DNA of 54,063 bases from an uncultured Dorea sp. (GTDB lineage: Bacteria; Bacillota; Clostridia; Lachnospirales; Lachnospiraceae). Within the stretch, counting starts at the first letter, position 1. Each line of letters opens with the position of its first letter. Below the pieces are notes generated by a model. It was not told where the DNA came from. It saw only the letters and a list, made by a program, of their open reading frames with translations, and ran no database searches. Positions 8,952 to 17,030 of this stretch are shown here, one piece after another. Location of the stretch: assembly GCA_900550865.1 (NCBI GenBank), contig URTM01000018.1:1-54063 (forward strand), written 5' to 3'. The translations under genes were made by a program, and so were the position numbers.

Positions 8952-9151
8952 TCGACCACCTCCCACACACTGAAACCATACCAGCGTTTTTCAAAATAGC
9001 GTCTGGGAACTTTGCCCGCAATCACCAGAAATCCTTCTTTTTCCAGTTCCTGATTCAGCTTACGGATCAGCTTGTAAGCATGACCTACAGAAACACCCAG
9101 CATTTCTGCGAGTTCATTTGCAGTAATATAAATCTTTTTGTTTTCTGCCAT
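8948..9151 (-). CDS. xis: Excisionase-like small HTH protein
   Basis: This 67-residue protein begins MAENKKIYITANELAEMLG with a winged-helix/MerR-like helix-turn-helix (VSVGHAYKLIRKLN), typical of the excisionases encoded directly before Tn916-class integrases. ATG 9151 has AAAGGAGG 8 bp upstream. Its stop overlaps the int start (ATGA), so the two are translationally coupled. A strong promoter with an operator-like palindrome in its spacer lies upstream. Confidence 0.8.
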   Translation of the reverse strand: MAENKKIYITANELAEMLGVSVGHAYKLIRKLNQELEKEGFLVIAGKVPRRYFEKRWYGFSVWEVVE

Positions 9152-9175
9152 GTATGCATCCTCCTTTTCTCTATG

Positions 9176-9189
9176 TAGCGTTATCGCTA
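9176..9189. promoter_or_regulatory. Operator-like palindrome 1 (xis leader)
   Basis: TAGCGTTATCGCTA is a perfect 5+5 inverted repeat in the leader between the xis promoter and the xis start. It is one of three such sites in the xis-repressor intergenic region. Confidence 0.6.
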
Positions 9190-9202
9190 CTTTTATAATC
9201 TC

Positions 9203-9231
9203 ATTATATGTAGCGACTTCGCTATTGTTAA
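9203..9231 (-). promoter_or_regulatory. xis-int promoter with embedded operator
   Basis: On the minus strand the -35 is TTAACA (9231-9226), the spacer is 17 bp and the -10 is TATAAT (9208-9203). The palindrome TAGCGACTTCGCTA (9211-9224) fills the spacer. A repressor bound there would block RNA polymerase, so excision and integration functions are probably repressed by the divergent XRE protein. Confidence 0.75.
9211..9224. promoter_or_regulatory. Operator-like palindrome 2 (xis promoter spacer)
   Basis: TAGCGACTTCGCTA is a perfect 5+5 inverted repeat lying between the -35 and -10 elements of the xis promoter. Confidence 0.65.
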
Positions 9232-9271
9232 GTATTTTGAAATGCCAGTAGAAAAAATTTTTTAAACATGC

Positions 9272-9292
9272 TATAATGTAGCCATCTCGATA
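9272..9292 (+). promoter_or_regulatory. Repressor promoter -10 and degenerate operator 3
   Basis: TATAAT at 9272-9277 is the probable -10 for the repressor gene; no good -35 is seen. TAGCCATCTCGATA (9279-9292) resembles the TAGCG-N4-CGCTA sites with one change in each arm. It covers the expected start of transcription, which suggests weaker autoregulation. Confidence 0.5.
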
Positions 9293-9309
9293 CATGGAGG
9301 ACGATGAAA

Positions 9310-9954
9310 ATGACCATAGGAGAAAAAATCAAATACTGCCGAAAGCAAATTGGCATTACGCAAGATAAACTGGCTGAGCTGACCGGCATCCATCCGGTTT
9401 CTATCCGAAAATACGAAACAAATAAAATGCAGCCACAACCTCCTCAGTTAGAGAAAATTGCAGCTGCACTCGGTGTCAGTTATAATGCTTTGAATGGCAG
9501 TGATACCGCCGGACTTCGTCTGGAAACAGTCGGTGATCTGATGGGCGTACTTATGGTGCTTTGTAATTCCGGCATCCTCCAGATCAGCGGAGAGCGTGGA
9601 GAAGACAAGATGTTAAAAGATAATACTGTATCCATCCATCTGAATCTGGTTCTCTCTTCTTATCTCGAAATCGGATACACCACCAGAGGGAAGGCACATA
9701 CGCTGTCTTTGCAGGATGTATTGTTGAATATCAGAAGTTACAAGGTATTTAATGACCTGTTGAAATGGGAAAAAATGAATTACATCTACCAGAGTGTTTT
9801 GGAATCCGCTGGTGATAATCCAAATGAAGCAACACAGGCAGCTATAGATGAGATAACCGAGACAAAAGAAAAAGTGGAATTGGAATTGCAGAGAAGTCAG
9901 ATGTTGCTTGATACTTCTGATGGCATTAAAGTTAAAATAGATCCTAATTACTGA
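9310..9954 (+). CDS. XRE-family repressor of the element
   Basis: The protein has an N-terminal Cro/C1 helix-turn-helix (residues about 5-60, ITQDKLAELTGIHPVSIRKYE) and a longer C-terminal part of unknown fold, ending in a charged helix. ATG 9310 (MTIGEK) is chosen because GGAGG lies 9 bp upstream; the ATG at 9304 is only 3 bp from it. It is divergent from xis-int, and three palindromes lie in the shared promoter region, so it is probably the lysogeny-type repressor of the element. No peptidase motif is recognised, so induction is unlikely to use RecA-type self-cleavage. Confidence 0.8.
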   Translation: MTIGEKIKYCRKQIGITQDKLAELTGIHPVSIRKYETNKMQPQPPQLEKIAAALGVSYNALNGSDTAGLRLETVGDLMGVLMVLCNSGILQISGERGEDKMLKDNTVSIHLNLVLSSYLEIGYTTRGKAHTLSLQDVLLNIRSYKVFNDLLKWEKMNYIYQSVLESAGDNPNEATQAAIDEITETKEKVELELQRSQMLLDTSDGIKVKIDPNY

Positions 9955-9974
9955 TACTAAAGAAAGGGCTAACT

Positions 9975-11222
9975 ATGATAGAACAAATTCAAATAAACGA
10001 TTGGAGACAATTTGACAACCTAACTATTGATTTTGACAAACGACTGACCATATTAACAGGTGCAAATGGATCTGGAAAAACCACTATATTAAACATTCTT
10101 TCTAAAGCATTTGGTGAATCTGTTAAGTTTGTTAGCAATGTTAGTGAGACCGCCGATGGCTCTATTGATTATACCTCAAGTGTTATAGGAGATTTGGAAG
10201 AAAAACGTGATAGTAATTATAAATCTTCCGTTATCGGAAATATAACATATAATTCTACAACTTCATCCATTTTAGTCCCTGAACAAGTATCAACTACTTA
10301 TAATATTGATTTAAAAGATACTAAACCATGTAAAGGTATATACATCAACTCCCATCGTTCTTTATTTCAGTACAAAAAAGTCGACAATATCCCTACGCAT
10401 GCGCTAAAACGAGATGAAATTTTTAGTGCATACCACAAATATAAAACATTACCTTTATCCGACACCTACTACAACCCAAATGAACAGGGTGCAACCAAAC
10501 ATATAAAGGAAGCAATTATTTCTTTAGCAACTTTTGGTCCTGGCAATAATTATGTAAAATCAAACCAAGAAGCATTGGATATCTTCAAAGGTTTTCAATC
10601 TATACTTCACAAAATATTACCGCCTAAAATTGGTTTCAAAAAATTATCTATTGAAATTCCAGAAGTTATTTTAGAAACAGATTCTGGCAACTTTCCTATT
10701 GACGCTGTTTCTGGCGGTATAGCATCTATCATTGAACTTGCTTGGATGATATATATGTATGCTCCATTCAATGAATCATTTACTGTATTATTTGATGAAC
10801 CCGAAAATCATTTACACCCAGAATTGCAACAGACACTTTTGCCAAATTTATTAGGAGCTTTTCCTAATGTACAATTTATTGTTGCCACACACAATCCATT
10901 TATCATTTCATCCGTAGAATCATCATTAATATATGTTTTAAATTATACTAAAGACAACAAAATTGGTTCTACTTTGTTAGATAATGTAACCAAGGCAGCG
11001 TCCTCAAATGAAATATTACGAGAAGTACTTGGAATCTCAAGTACATATCCTTTATGGGCTTCATCAAAAATAGATATTTTAGTAAGAGACACTATTGCCA
11101 AAGGAATCTCAGAAGAAAGTCTTTCAGATTTTCGTAATCAGATGGAAAAGTTTGGTTTCTCCAACGTCATTCCGACTGCCTTAAATCAATTATTTAAAGG
11201 TGATAGCAATGATAAAAATTAA
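9975..11222 (+). CDS. ptuA: AAA/ABC-type ATPase, Septu PtuA-like
   Basis: This 415-residue OLD/RecF-like ATPase has Walker A GANGSGKT (residues about 31-38), a SGG signature region (DAVSGGIASIIELAW), Walker B with catalytic Glu (VLFDEPENHLHPE) and the switch His in VATHNP. No TOPRIM domain follows. The next gene is an HNH nuclease with overlapping reading frames, which is the layout of the Septu anti-phage system (PtuA ATPase plus PtuB HNH). A similar pair occurs as the effector of some retrons, but no reverse transcriptase is present here. Assignment to Septu rests on domain architecture, not on a database match. Confidence 0.7.
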   Translation: MIEQIQINDWRQFDNLTIDFDKRLTILTGANGSGKTTILNILSKAFGESVKFVSNVSETADGSIDYTSSVIGDLEEKRDSNYKSSVIGNITYNSTTSSILVPEQVSTTYNIDLKDTKPCKGIYINSHRSLFQYKKVDNIPTHALKRDEIFSAYHKYKTLPLSDTYYNPNEQGATKHIKEAIISLATFGPGNNYVKSNQEALDIFKGFQSILHKILPPKIGFKKLSIEIPEVILETDSGNFPIDAVSGGIASIIELAWMIYMYAPFNESFTVLFDEPENHLHPELQQTLLPNLLGAFPNVQFIVATHNPFIISSVESSLIYVLNYTKDNKIGSTLLDNVTKAASSNEILREVLGISSTYPLWASSKIDILVRDTIAKGISEESLSDFRNQMEKFGFSNVIPTALNQLFKGDSNDKN

Positions 11223-11865
11223 CAAAGACACAAAACCTAAAATTTTGGAAGATAACGCTAAGCAGTGGACAGACGAATATTTAACTGCTTTAAAACAATC
11301 GACACCTGTTCCACCCCATATAAAATATAGATATCAACATAACGATATTAAAGATGCATTAGAGAAAGAAACTCATGGAAAATGTGCTTATTGCGAAAGT
11401 AAAATCAAACATGTTGCCTTTGGTGATATTGAGCATATACTTCCCAAAAATAAAAATGCCTGTCCTGAATTATATGTTGAATGGACTAATTTGACTTTAG
11501 CCTGTGAAGTTTGTAATCGCACTAACAAGAAAGACTATTATAATCCTTCCGATCCTTTAATAAATCCAATTGCTGATGAACCTGATAAATATTTAATGGC
11601 ATTCGGCCCTTTTATATATCAAGTGCCAGGAGAACGAAAAGGAGAGTTATCTATTGCAATTTTAGATTTAAATCGCTCTGAATTAATAGAACGTAGAAAA
11701 GAAAAAATTGAAAATTTATTACCTCTGGTTGATAAATGGAAAAAAGAAACTAATGAGACTTATAAAAAACTGCTATATTCACAGATAAAAAAGGAGGCCG
11801 AATCAGATAAAGAGTTTTCATTTATTATTAACAGCTACCTTAAACAAATAAATTTTTACAATTAA
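11209..11865 (+). CDS. ptuB: HNH endonuclease, Septu PtuB-like
   Basis: The protein holds a zinc-supported HNH site: CAYCE (residues about 54-58), DIEHILPKNK with the catalytic His, then WTNLTLACEVCNRTNKK. That order is typical of the HNH partners of PtuA ATPases. ATG 11209 is preferred, with AAAGGTGA 5 bp upstream; a GTG at 11200 is in frame. It overlaps ptuA by 14 bp, so the two are co-translated. In Septu the ATPase is thought to control nuclease activity on phage infection. The charged C-terminal half has no recognised domain. Confidence 0.7.
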   Translation: MIKINKDTKPKILEDNAKQWTDEYLTALKQSTPVPPHIKYRYQHNDIKDALEKETHGKCAYCESKIKHVAFGDIEHILPKNKNACPELYVEWTNLTLACEVCNRTNKKDYYNPSDPLINPIADEPDKYLMAFGPFIYQVPGERKGELSIAILDLNRSELIERRKEKIENLLPLVDKWKKETNETYKKLLYSQIKKEAESDKEFSFIINSYLKQINFYN

Positions 11866-11872
11866 CATATTT

Positions 11873-11892
11873 TGTACTCAATCTGTACTCAA
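11873..11892. repeat. Right pair of 9-bp direct repeats (putative integrase arm sites)
   Basis: TGTACTCAA occurs twice (11873-11881 and 11884-11892) with an 11-bp period, like the pair at 158-177. It lies right after the last gene of the element and before guaA. Confidence 0.55.
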
Positions 11893-11904
11893 ACCACATA
11901 GCAA

Positions 11905-11950
11905 GAGCCCGGAAACCCGCATAAACACTGGATTTCCGAGCTCCATTTTT
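11905..11950 (+). terminator. Terminator between ptuB and guaA
   Basis: GAGCCCGGAAA and TTTCCGAGCTC pair (11905-11943) around a GC-rich loop and are followed by CATTTTTTT. The T-run points to termination from the left. guaA converges from the right and may use the same hairpin. Confidence 0.65.
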
Positions 11951-11962
11951 TTATTCAAACTC
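11951..11962 (-). other. Candidate right attachment core within the guaA 3' end
   Basis: These are the last 12 bases of guaA (minus strand GAGTTTGAATAA). They match the 44-55 site at 10 of 12 positions in the same orientation. Confidence 0.35.
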
Positions 11963-13528
11963 AATCGTACCCGGCGGCTTGCTGGTCAGGTCATAGAATA
12001 CGCGGTTAACGCCTTTAACTTCATTAATAATGCGGTTCATAACCTTATTCAGTACTGCATACGGAATCTCAGCAGATTCGGCTGTCATGAAGTCGATAGT
12101 CTTCACTGCGCGGAGCGCTACAGCGTAATCATAAGTTCTGAAGTCACCCATAACGCCTACACTTCGCATATTTGTCAGTGCTGCAAAGTACTGGTTCGGC
12201 ATCCATGAAGGATCTTCACCATGTTCTTTCTTATACTCAGCTGCAGCATTGTCTACCTCTTCACGATAAATGAAATCTGCATCCTGTACAATACGAACCT
12301 TCTCTGCAGTAACTTCACCGATAATACGGATTCCAAGTCCCGGTCCCGGGAATGGCTGACGGAATACCAGTCTCTCCGGAATTCCAAGTTCCAATCCGGC
12401 CTTACGTACTTCGTCCTTGAACAGATCACGAAGAGGCTCGATGATATCTTTGAAATCTACATGCTCCGGAAGTCCACCTACATTGTGGTGAGATTTAATC
12501 ACTCCAGATTCTCCACCGAGTCCGCTTTCTACAACGTCAGGGTAAATGGTTCCCTGTGCGAGGAAATCTACAGCACCAATCTTCTTGGCTTCTTCTTCGA
12601 AGATACGGATGAATTCTTCACCGATGATCTTACGTTTTGCTTCCGGCTCTGTTACTCCGGCTAATTTATCATAATATCTCTGCTGTGCATTTACACGGAT
12701 AAAGTTCAGGTCGAACTGTCCATTCGGTCCGAATACACCTTCTACTTCATCACCTTCATCTTTACGGAGAAGACCGTGATCGACAAATACACATGTCAAC
12801 TGCTTTCCGATGGCTCTGGATAACAGTCCTGCTGCCACTGAAGAATCTACTCCGCCAGACAGTGCAAGAAGTACTCTTCCGTCACCGACTTTTTCACGGA
12901 TTTCCTGGATTGTATTCTCCACAAATGTATCCATCTTCCAGTCGCCTGCACATCCACAGACTCCTAATACGAAGTTTGATAACATCTTGGTTCCTTCTAC
13001 GGTGTGAAGTACTTCCGGATGATACTGGATTGCATATAATCCTGCTTCTGTATTCTCAGCTGCTGCAACCGGGCAGTCCGCTGTATGTGCTGTAATCTCA
13101 AATCCAGGTGCAATCTGTGAGATGTAATCAAAATGACTCATCCAGCAGATTGTCTTCTCTGATACACCTTCAAAAATCTTGGAATCTTTCTTATCTATCA
13201 GCACTTCTGTCTTACCATACTCACGTACCGGAGCCGATTCTACTTTTCCTCCAAGTACATGCGTCATAAGCTGCGCACCATAACATAATCCAAGAACCGG
13301 AATACCTAGTTCGAACAATTCTTTTTTATATGTCGGGGAATCTGCTTCATAACAGCTGTTTGGTCCGCCTGTCAGGATGATTCCCTTAGGATTCATAGCT
13401 TTGATCTTCTCAATATCTGTTTTATATGAGTAGATCTCGCAATATACATTGCATTCTCTGACACGTCTTGCTACCAGCTGATTGTACTGTCCACCAAAAT
13501 CAATGACAATTACTAATTCTTTTTTCAC
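11951..13528 (-). CDS. guaA: GMP synthase (glutamine-hydrolysing)
   Basis: GuaA converts XMP, glutamine and ATP to GMP, the last step of guanine nucleotide synthesis. At 525 residues it has the normal length. The class I glutaminase domain comes first (GLCYGAQLM with the nucleophilic Cys, then YHPE). The ATP-pyrophosphatase domain has the P-loop SGGVDSSV, and the dimerization domain ends in TIEFE. Start is GTG 13528 with AGGAGG 9 bp upstream. The 3' end is intact and forms the proposed junction with the mobile element. Confidence 0.98.
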   Translation of the reverse strand: MKKELVIVIDFGGQYNQLVARRVRECNVYCEIYSYKTDIEKIKAMNPKGIILTGGPNSCYEADSPTYKKELFELGIPVLGLCYGAQLMTHVLGGKVESAPVREYGKTEVLIDKKDSKIFEGVSEKTICWMSHFDYISQIAPGFEITAHTADCPVAAAENTEAGLYAIQYHPEVLHTVEGTKMLSNFVLGVCGCAGDWKMDTFVENTIQEIREKVGDGRVLLALSGGVDSSVAAGLLSRAIGKQLTCVFVDHGLLRKDEGDEVEGVFGPNGQFDLNFIRVNAQQRYYDKLAGVTEPEAKRKIIGEEFIRIFEEEAKKIGAVDFLAQGTIYPDVVESGLGGESGVIKSHHNVGGLPEHVDFKDIIEPLRDLFKDEVRKAGLELGIPERLVFRQPFPGPGLGIRIIGEVTAEKVRIVQDADFIYREEVDNAAAEYKKEHGEDPSWMPNQYFAALTNMRSVGVMGDFRTYDYAVALRAVKTIDFMTAESAEIPYAVLNKVMNRIINEVKGVNRVFYDLTSKPPGTIEFE

Positions 13529-13568
13529 AAGAATTTCCTCCTATTTGTTTTCTATATGACTAATCTCT

Positions 13569-13597
13569 ATTATAAAATAGAAGCCCTGTTTTTACAA
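13569..13597 (-). promoter_or_regulatory. guaA promoter
   Basis: TTGTAA (-35), a 17-bp spacer and TATAAT (-10) are read on the minus strand. The promoter overlaps the terminator hairpin of the upstream MATE gene. Confidence 0.5.
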
Positions 13598-13608
13598 GAG
13601 ACTTCTAT
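13577..13608 (-). terminator. Terminator of the MATE transporter gene
   Basis: ATAGAAG and CTTCTAT with inner CCTGT/ACAAG partial pairing form a hairpin two bases after the MATE stop codon, followed on the minus strand by a T-rich tract. Confidence 0.6.
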
Positions 13609-13609
13609 C

Positions 13610-14971
13610 TTATACAATCGCCTTTTTCTTCCAGCTTCCTTTGAAATAACGGATCACAAAGCAGAGCGCACGGAATATCCAGTCAATGACCATCGCAACC
13701 CAGACACCAAATACACCCATGCCCAGGTATTTCCCAAGCACGTAACTGAATCCGATCCGAAATATCCACATGGATATGCTCGAAATGTACATACACGCTT
13801 TTGCATCTCCCGCCGCACGGAATGTCGCAGGCAGACTGAATGCAATCGGCCAGATGAAGATCGCACCGATTCCGTGGAAATGTATGATATCCGCCGTCGT
13901 TCTTGCTGTAAGATCTGACAGATTATATGCCTTTAATATAACCGGCAATAATGAAAATATGAATAATACCATCGCCGTCATACTGACATATGTAATAACC
14001 ATTAATTTTTTATTATAATATCCTGCCTGTTCATAATCACCAGCACCCACACATCTTGAAATAACCGGTGTGATCGCCAGCGTAACTGCCATTCCCGGAA
14101 GAATCTGAAACAATGCAATCGCATTCGACACTGCATTCGCCGCAATCGCATAGGTTCCGAATGTCGATACAAGACTGAGTACGATGATCTTGCCGAGCTG
14201 AAACATACTGTTCTCCAGACCATTCGGCACACCAATGCTCAGAATCTTCTTAACCATCTCCCAATTGATCCGGTAATGCCATGTCCGTTCTATATGAAGT
14301 ATCCGTTTCTCATCACACAACATCACAATTACAATAACCGCCGCCGTCATTCTGGACACCAGTGTCGGAATTGCAACACCTTCCGTTCCACGGTGAAATC
14401 CATAGATTAGAATTGCATTTCCTCCTATATTAATAATATTCATAATGATCGATATCTGCATTGTCACTTTCGAATTCCCCATTGTACGAAAGATCGCCGC
14501 TCCTGCGTTATACAATGCCAGGAATGGTATCGATGCCGCCACGATCAACAAGTAAACGTCTGCATGATGCATTACATCCGGGTCAATCTTGCCGAATACC
14601 GTATGCAGGATAAATGATTTTCCTAAATATACAAGTACCGTAATACCGATTGCACATATGGTAATAAACCATACCATCTGAGTTGCCGATTTACAGGCCT
14701 CCTCCCTTCTATCCTGTCCCAGAAACTGTCCTGCAACTACTGCTCCTCCGGTCGCCAGTGCGGCAAATGCATTAATCAAAAGTACCATTATCTGATCCAC
14801 CAGCGATACTCCCGACACCGCCGCCTCGCCAACGCTTGCGATCATAATGGAATCTGCCATTCCTACCAGAACCGCCAGAAGCTGCTCGATCACCAGCGGC
14901 AGGATCAACGCCAACAAAGCTTTGTTGTCGAAGAAATATGCCTGCTGTTTTTCTTTTTTACTCTTTCCCAT
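13610..14971 (-). CDS. MATE family efflux transporter
   Basis: This is a 453-residue integral membrane protein with about 12 hydrophobic segments in two related halves, as in MATE (DinF/NorM) exporters that use Na+ or H+ gradients to expel drugs or metabolites. Typical features are the early LILPLVIEQLLAVLVGMADSIM-type segment and AANAVSNAIALFQ in the second half. Start is ATG 14971 with AGGAGAGG just upstream. It is transcribed alone between an HPr-like gene and guaA. The substrate cannot be predicted. Confidence 0.92.
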   Translation of the reverse strand: MGKSKKEKQQAYFFDNKALLALILPLVIEQLLAVLVGMADSIMIASVGEAAVSGVSLVDQIMVLLINAFAALATGGAVVAGQFLGQDRREEACKSATQMVWFITICAIGITVLVYLGKSFILHTVFGKIDPDVMHHADVYLLIVAASIPFLALYNAGAAIFRTMGNSKVTMQISIIMNIINIGGNAILIYGFHRGTEGVAIPTLVSRMTAAVIVIVMLCDEKRILHIERTWHYRINWEMVKKILSIGVPNGLENSMFQLGKIIVLSLVSTFGTYAIAANAVSNAIALFQILPGMAVTLAITPVISRCVGAGDYEQAGYYNKKLMVITYVSMTAMVLFIFSLLPVILKAYNLSDLTARTTADIIHFHGIGAIFIWPIAFSLPATFRAAGDAKACMYISSISMWIFRIGFSYVLGKYLGMGVFGVWVAMVIDWIFRALCFVIRYFKGSWKKKAIV

Positions 14972-15077
14972 TTTCCTCTCCTGTAATGTTTATATGCCGA
15001 AAAAATTCCCCAACGTATATTCTTATTATACGCTGAGGATTCTTCTCATACAATATCCAGTTACTGCAGAAGTAAAC

Positions 15078-15308
15078 TTATGCAGCTAAAAATTTATCCA
15101 ATTCTTCCCAGAGATTTTCACATTCTTCTTCATATACTTTCAGTTCGATTTTCTGGTCAAATCCAAGATTCATAAGACCTAACAGGGACTTTGCATCTAC
15201 AATATATCTGCCCCGTTTCATATCCATGTCAAAAGGATATTTTTCAACGATCTTTACAAAATCTATTACATCATCTGGATTCGAAAAAATAACACTTTTC
15301 GTACTCAT
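15078..15308 (-). CDS. HPr-like protein lacking the phosphorylated histidine
   Basis: At 76 residues it has the length of HPr, the PTS phosphocarrier. The second half aligns with HPr around the Ser46 region: IVDAKSLLGLMNLGFDQKIELKV compares with the VNAKSIMGIMSLG pattern. The His15 segment (GLHARPA) is replaced by NPDDVIDFV with no His, so it cannot act as a PTS carrier. A regulatory role, for example through the Ser site, is conceivable but unproven. AAAGGAGG precedes ATG 15308. The gene stands alone. Confidence 0.7.
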   Translation of the reverse strand: MSTKSVIFSNPDDVIDFVKIVEKYPFDMDMKRGRYIVDAKSLLGLMNLGFDQKIELKVYEEECENLWEELDKFLAA

Positions 15309-15433
15309 TATTGGTCCCTCCTTTTTTCTTATCGGAAATATCTTAACATTCTTCCGTATTTCTACAAGGGGGAAATATTTAAAAAAGGATGACTTTTTTT
15401 GACTGAATTTGTATTTTTTTAACGTTTTTTAGT

Positions 15434-16978
15434 CTAACTATTCTTTTTCCGGTATTCGAGAGGCAGCATCCCCGTCTCTTCTTTGAATACACGGCTCATA
15501 TATTTAGGGTCTGTATAACCCACCATTTCAGCAATCTTCGTCAGTTTCCAGTTTGTAGCCGTCAAAAGTTTTTTTACATGTTCAATCCGGTACCCACGGA
15601 TCGTCTCGGTAAATGTCCGTCCTGTTTCTTTGCGGAACTGGGTACTTAAGTACTCCTCCGTCACATGCAGTTTTTCCGCAATTTCTTCCAACGTGATCCC
15701 CTGGTCATAATATTCCCGGATATTCTCCAGTGCCTTTTGCACCAGAAGACTTATATCATTGTGGCATTCTTCTTTGCTTGTCAGATATTCGAAGAACTCA
15801 TCTGCTTTTTCTTCTACGTCCGTCCATCCATTGGCTCTCGATATTCCCTGAAGAAACGCCTGTCCTTTTCTCTGCGCCTGCAGTGCCCCTGCTTCTGCCG
15901 CCATCTGGATCAGAACCAATGCGATATGTGTACATCCTTCCTTTGCCTCCTGTGGTGTACACGGAAGTTCCCTGCAGTACGCCTGATACCTGGAAAATAT
16001 CTCTTTGAAGTGCTTCAAGTCCTTATTCATCAGCGCTTCTCTGGCTTCTATTTCAAGGTGCAGCGGATACTTATATGAATGCAGCGGAATTTCCTGTATC
16101 TTTTCCTTACAGATTAATGTTCCCTTCTTCAGAATCAGATTCCATTCTGCCGCATGATCTAGTTCTCTGACCGCTTCATGCATATTTTCAAATCCATCAC
16201 TGACCGCCCAGGTACATATCACTCTTCCACGTGCAGCATTACAGATCATCGGAACAATTGTCTGTTCCAGATACCGATACGTCTCCTGTTCATTTCCCAT
16301 ATGATAAAAAAGAACCACAAAACTCTGACGTCCACACATCTCTATTGCATACGCACAGAAATCCTGTTTCTGATTGAAAATCTCCAGTTCTTTTAGGATC
16401 TGCTTCACCTGTTCTTTATATTTCTCGTAATTTGAGCTCATGCCGATTCCCAGAACACCGATCCTTTCATCCGCTGCGATTCCATAACCTTCCTTTATGA
16501 GTTCTTTTACCTGCCGGTCATCTTTCAGCTTTCCCGCCATCGCATTCGGGAAAATGTAATCCAGATTCAGTATGTGTTTCCACTTTTTCTCGTTTTCCAG
16601 CTCTCTTCTCAATCTTCTCAGTACGTTACGGACTTCATAAGTTTTCAATGGTTTGACCAGAAAGTCAACGGCACCAAGTTCCATTGCACGTTTTGCATAC
16701 AGGAATTCCGGGCAGGAACTTGTAATCACAATTTTGCAGGATATCTTTCTTTTCTGCAGCGCTTCAATCATCTCGAATCCATCCATCTCCGGCATCCGTA
16801 TATCTGTAAATATCACATCCGGACCAGATTTTTCCCGGACCAGATTTTCCACCAGCGCAAGCCCTCTGGCTCCATTGGCTGCACTTCCTATGATCTCTAT
16901 ATCTGATTTTTCCTGCTCCAGACATTGTAACAGTTCATCTCTATACAGCTCATTGTCTTCTACGACAACTATCCTCAT
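15434..16978 (-). CDS. YesN-type response regulator with AraC output domain
   Basis: This 514-residue protein has an N-terminal receiver domain (VVVEDNELYRDEL; phospho-acceptor Asp in FTDIRMPEMDG; conserved Lys in LVKPLK), a long middle region and a C-terminal pair of AraC helix-turn-helices (ITLEEIAEKLHVTEEYLS; LTKIAEMVGYTDPKYMSRVFKEETG). Such regulators usually pair with a YesM-type sensor kinase and control carbohydrate uptake. No kinase gene lies within the neighbouring genes, so it is an orphan here. AAGGAGG precedes ATG 16978. Confidence 0.9.
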   Translation of the reverse strand: MRIVVVEDNELYRDELLQCLEQEKSDIEIIGSAANGARGLALVENLVREKSGPDVIFTDIRMPEMDGFEMIEALQKRKISCKIVITSSCPEFLYAKRAMELGAVDFLVKPLKTYEVRNVLRRLRRELENEKKWKHILNLDYIFPNAMAGKLKDDRQVKELIKEGYGIAADERIGVLGIGMSSNYEKYKEQVKQILKELEIFNQKQDFCAYAIEMCGRQSFVVLFYHMGNEQETYRYLEQTIVPMICNAARGRVICTWAVSDGFENMHEAVRELDHAAEWNLILKKGTLICKEKIQEIPLHSYKYPLHLEIEAREALMNKDLKHFKEIFSRYQAYCRELPCTPQEAKEGCTHIALVLIQMAAEAGALQAQRKGQAFLQGISRANGWTDVEEKADEFFEYLTSKEECHNDISLLVQKALENIREYYDQGITLEEIAEKLHVTEEYLSTQFRKETGRTFTETIRGYRIEHVKKLLTATNWKLTKIAEMVGYTDPKYMSRVFKEETGMLPLEYRKKNS

Positions 16979-17030
16979 AAGGAAATACCTCCTTCCAGAT
17001 TACACAAACATGTTCGTATTACAGCATGTT

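Larger units (their letters stand above)
44..11962. mobile_element. Putative integrative (mobilizable) element at the guaA 3' end
   Basis: The segment carries an integrase, excisionase, XRE repressor, relaxase and TnpV together with nuclease, helicase and Septu-like genes, and is visibly more AT-rich than the core genes to its right. Its proposed right end is the last 12 bases of guaA (11951-11962, TTATTCAAACTC). A 10/12 match in the same orientation lies at 44-55 (CTACTCAAACTC). Paired TGTACTCAA-type direct repeats sit just inside each end. The guaA 3' end is a known integration hot spot for tyrosine-recombinase elements. Both the boundaries and the idea of a single element are inferred; it may be composite or decayed, because the relaxase, integrase tail and YhcG are damaged and no conjugation genes are present. 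Confidence 0.45.

Noticed and set aside
9975..11865. ATPase/HNH pair considered as a retron effector
   Set aside because: No reverse transcriptase or msr-msd region is visible nearby.
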